Assembly: GCA_032158295.1 (NCBI GenBank)
Contig: CM063261.1
Span: forward strand, 3,162,001 to 3,226,000
DNA: 64,000 nucleotides
Origin: Pycnopodia helianthoides
Taxonomy: Eukaryota > Echinodermata > Asteroidea > Forcipulatida > Asteriidae
Direction: 5' to 3'
Part shown: positions 61,601 to 64,000 of the stretch, piece by piece
Position numbering within the stretch: position 1 is the stretch's first letter
Layout: each line of letters starts with the position of its first letter
Translations under genes and position numbers: made by a program
The notes under the pieces: generated by a model
The model's input: the letters and a program-made list of their open reading frames with translations, nothing else
What the model was told of the DNA's origin: nothing
Database searches by the model: none

Positions 61601-64000
61601 TTCCACCATGACCATCTTCAAACCTTGTAAGTTATGTGCAAATCTGTGAACATTCATATTTTTTTAGTCTTTAGGAGAATATCCTGCCCGATATATCCTC
61701 TGCTCTAAATTTGATTTCTGGTGTCCCCCCTCCCCCTCCCCCTCTTACGGATTATTTACGTTTGACTTCTGCATACACAACGGCCATGATAACAATTCCT
61801 TATAAAACATTTTCCATTTGAAGTTTATTTACCAGGACTGCTCAGAATAAGCAACATCATACTAAAAATTTGGGGGAGGGGGGGGGGGGGTGGTCCCTTT
61901 GCCGTCGTGAATGAATTGATGCGGCAGGCTAAGGTACATTTTATGAAGAGGAGGAAGGGGGGGGAGAAAACACTCAATTATTCGTCATTTGACATTTACC
62001 AGTAAAAATAACCAACATGTTGTCTGTGGTCAGAACAAAATTGACATTTGGCGTTGACAGCGAAGCGCTTGTACGATATATACAACCCCTCGGCGGCATC
62101 GCCTTGTGTGTCAAAGTGAGGCTTTACGGCCGACGAGAGGGACTGTTTGGAAAGGGGTCTTTTGTCTGTTTGGAATGTCGCCTTTTGCGCGGTACGGTAC
62201 CCAAAAAAGCCCCCTCAGGCGGATAGCGATGGTGATGTCACCGATGACATCACGAGAACAGCGCCCTCCAGTTATAACCCATGGAGTAACAAGAGCGTTG
62301 TACGCGGACGTATTGAATTACGTCACTCTGCCTTGACTCTGAGGTATATTTTTAGCCACTAAAACCAAAATCTCAACTAGCACAACCATCCTGTTTTTGC
62401 ATACTCAACGGGCTGGACGGATCAATGGTCTGGTGCCTTCTTATGAAATGGAGAATAGAGACTATCAAATGTACTGAGAAGTCAGGGAACTTGACCAATA
62501 CTAGGCATGCAACTACAGTTAGTCAAAAAAAAAAGATGGAAGTGCAAGGCACAGCAAGACTTTGTACCATACTTTTCATTTTCCAATGGCACAGGTTAGA
62601 ACCCCCCCTCTCCTCCCCCCCCCCCCAAAAAAAGAGGAAAATCTATTCATCAGCTGAACAGTCTTATACCTGAAATAAATACTGGATGTCTCTTTTTGCT
62701 CAATTCATCACAGAGAACATCCGAAGATAGCGTCCCTTCAAAAGGATGGGATGACATCAGTTTTTAAAAAAGGGGGAAATTTCAGCCACACCTTCCAAGT
62801 ATTCAAGAAATATACATAGGTCCTAAAACCAGTCAAGTCTTCCACAGAGAAAGGCGTTTGCCTTTACTAAAAAAAAAATTGCAAGCTTTATTCTGCGTTT
62901 TGTTTTCAAGCATGATCCTTGGCCCTTGAAAAAAAGTAGGAACATTTTACTTAGTACAAGGGCTTGTCTATGATATAGGCTTTAATATACTTTTCAGGCA
63001 ATTTAACAACAATTTTGCTGCTTCCCCCCCCCCCCCCCCCCCCCCCCCCCGAGGACAAAAAAGAAAAATCTAAAATCAGACTTAAGTAGGAAGACTATTA
63101 TGCCTGAGTTCTTCATTAAGTACAAGGGCTTTCCTATGGTATAGGCTTTAATGGACCTTTCCAGGCTGCTTTAAATAACAATTTTGCTGATTTTTTTTTC
63201 CGAGGACGACAAAAAAATATACAAAAATCAGACTTAAGTAGGAAGACTACCATGCCTGTGTTCTCTTCTGTCTTGAAGACATGGAAGATGACGAATTTCA
63301 GAGAGTAATGTCACACCCCTCCCCACCAAGCAAGCCCTCATCTCCACACTCTCATCCCAACAACACCACTGGGAGAGAAGAGAGTCCTACCCGTTCTAAT
63401 AACGGCGAATAAAATATTCAACCGGACGACCAAGCCTTCTTTAAAACTCCCCCTGTTTTACATTCATACGACTAGGCGGAGATGAAATGCCCCCGAGTGT
63501 ACCACACACACTCTGCACAGTCTGAACCCGGCATAATGACAGGTGGAAATCGTCAGCAAATATTGCCACTATGAATTACATCACCCCAGCTCGTCGTCGG
63601 AGAGAGAGAGAAAAAGCTTTCCCATAGGGTTAGGGAAATGGGTCACTGCTTTAGTCGGACGGGGGTAAAGGGTGAAGTTTCTTCATATATCCGCATAATT
63701 ATGTTCAGTGGGTGGATGTACTGAATATAATAGGGATGACTGTGTCTGAGAATTGCACGGGGTATTTTGTGGAAATACGATTTCATGTAAATAAAATCCA
63801 CGGCTACAGTTTCTTTTAAGACTCAAAAGAAACTGACCCTTCGTCGGTGCTGCCCTCAACCAACACCCTCCTAAGCCGACTTGAATACCAGGGCTCGAAT
63901 TTGAAACTGGACCACTGGCCCGAGGCCAGTGATTTTAGCATTGGGCGTCCTTGTGTTTTTCAATTCAATAACAATTCATGTACCTCACTCTATGATATCT
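58604..64000. other. Upstream intron sequence, no exon recognised
   Basis: This should be intron upstream of the first visible calcineurin exon. I looked for the preceding exon (ending in the AHEAQDAG-type sequence) and did not find it. The stretch has homopolymer runs (T 60187-60212, G 60647-60664, C 63024-63050), a degraded TTAAAGG MITE (61347-61673), and at its right edge a dispersed repeat (63889-63970) related to 4390-4480 and 28530-28620. Confidence 0.6.
61347..61673 (+). mobile_element. TTAAAGG MITE, copy 4, degraded
   Basis: Shares CCTGTGAAAACTTAAGCTCAATCGGTC and TCATTTCTCA-type landmarks with the other copies in the same order. The right end is eroded. Confidence 0.6.

Overview
The window looks like nuclear DNA of a marine invertebrate deuterostome, most likely an echinoderm. 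It is AT-rich and intron-rich, and it carries tRNA-derived SINEs, many short inverted-repeat transposons (MITEs), minisatellites and long homopolymer runs. There is no operon structure and there are no prokaryotic genes. The echinoderm assignment rests on general repeat character and on the calcineurin sequence; it is an inference.

The only gene I recognise with confidence is on the minus strand: the C-terminal third of the catalytic A subunit of calcineurin (protein phosphatase 2B, PPP3C). Six exons between 58603 and 42975 have clean GT/AG borders and matching phases. They encode the end of the phosphatase fold, the calcineurin-B-binding helix, the calmodulin-binding segment, the autoinhibitory segment and a short tail. 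Earlier exons lie beyond position 64000. The roughly 9 kb after the stop codon (42974 down to about 34055) is almost free of mobile elements and may be a very long 3'UTR.

The left half (about 0.2-33.4 kb) is repeat-built. Its outer ends (about 190-830 on + and 33365-32690 on -) are inverted copies of one promoter/first-exon block. A second shared exon (3551-3679 on +, 30550-30428 on -) supports two convergent, mostly non-coding transcription units facing each other. Between them lie about 5.5 kb of arrays of one 26-28 bp minisatellite family. Relative to the + strand the monomers point one way at 8.06-10.48 kb and the other way at 12.2-20.1 kb. A cluster of three hairpins (10816-11175) sits near the switch point. 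The array at 12.2-15.1 kb is also bracketed by inverted copies of a protein-like fragment (11284-11770 and 16212-15716). At 20.9-26.3 kb there are tandem and inverted duplications: a triplicated exon-like block, a 710 bp direct repeat about 99% identical by eye, and a MITE family with internal repeats.

The calcineurin introns and the far right end (58.6-64 kb) hold MITEs, SINE fragments, minisatellites of 13 bp and 17 bp, and low-complexity runs, but no further exon that I can support.
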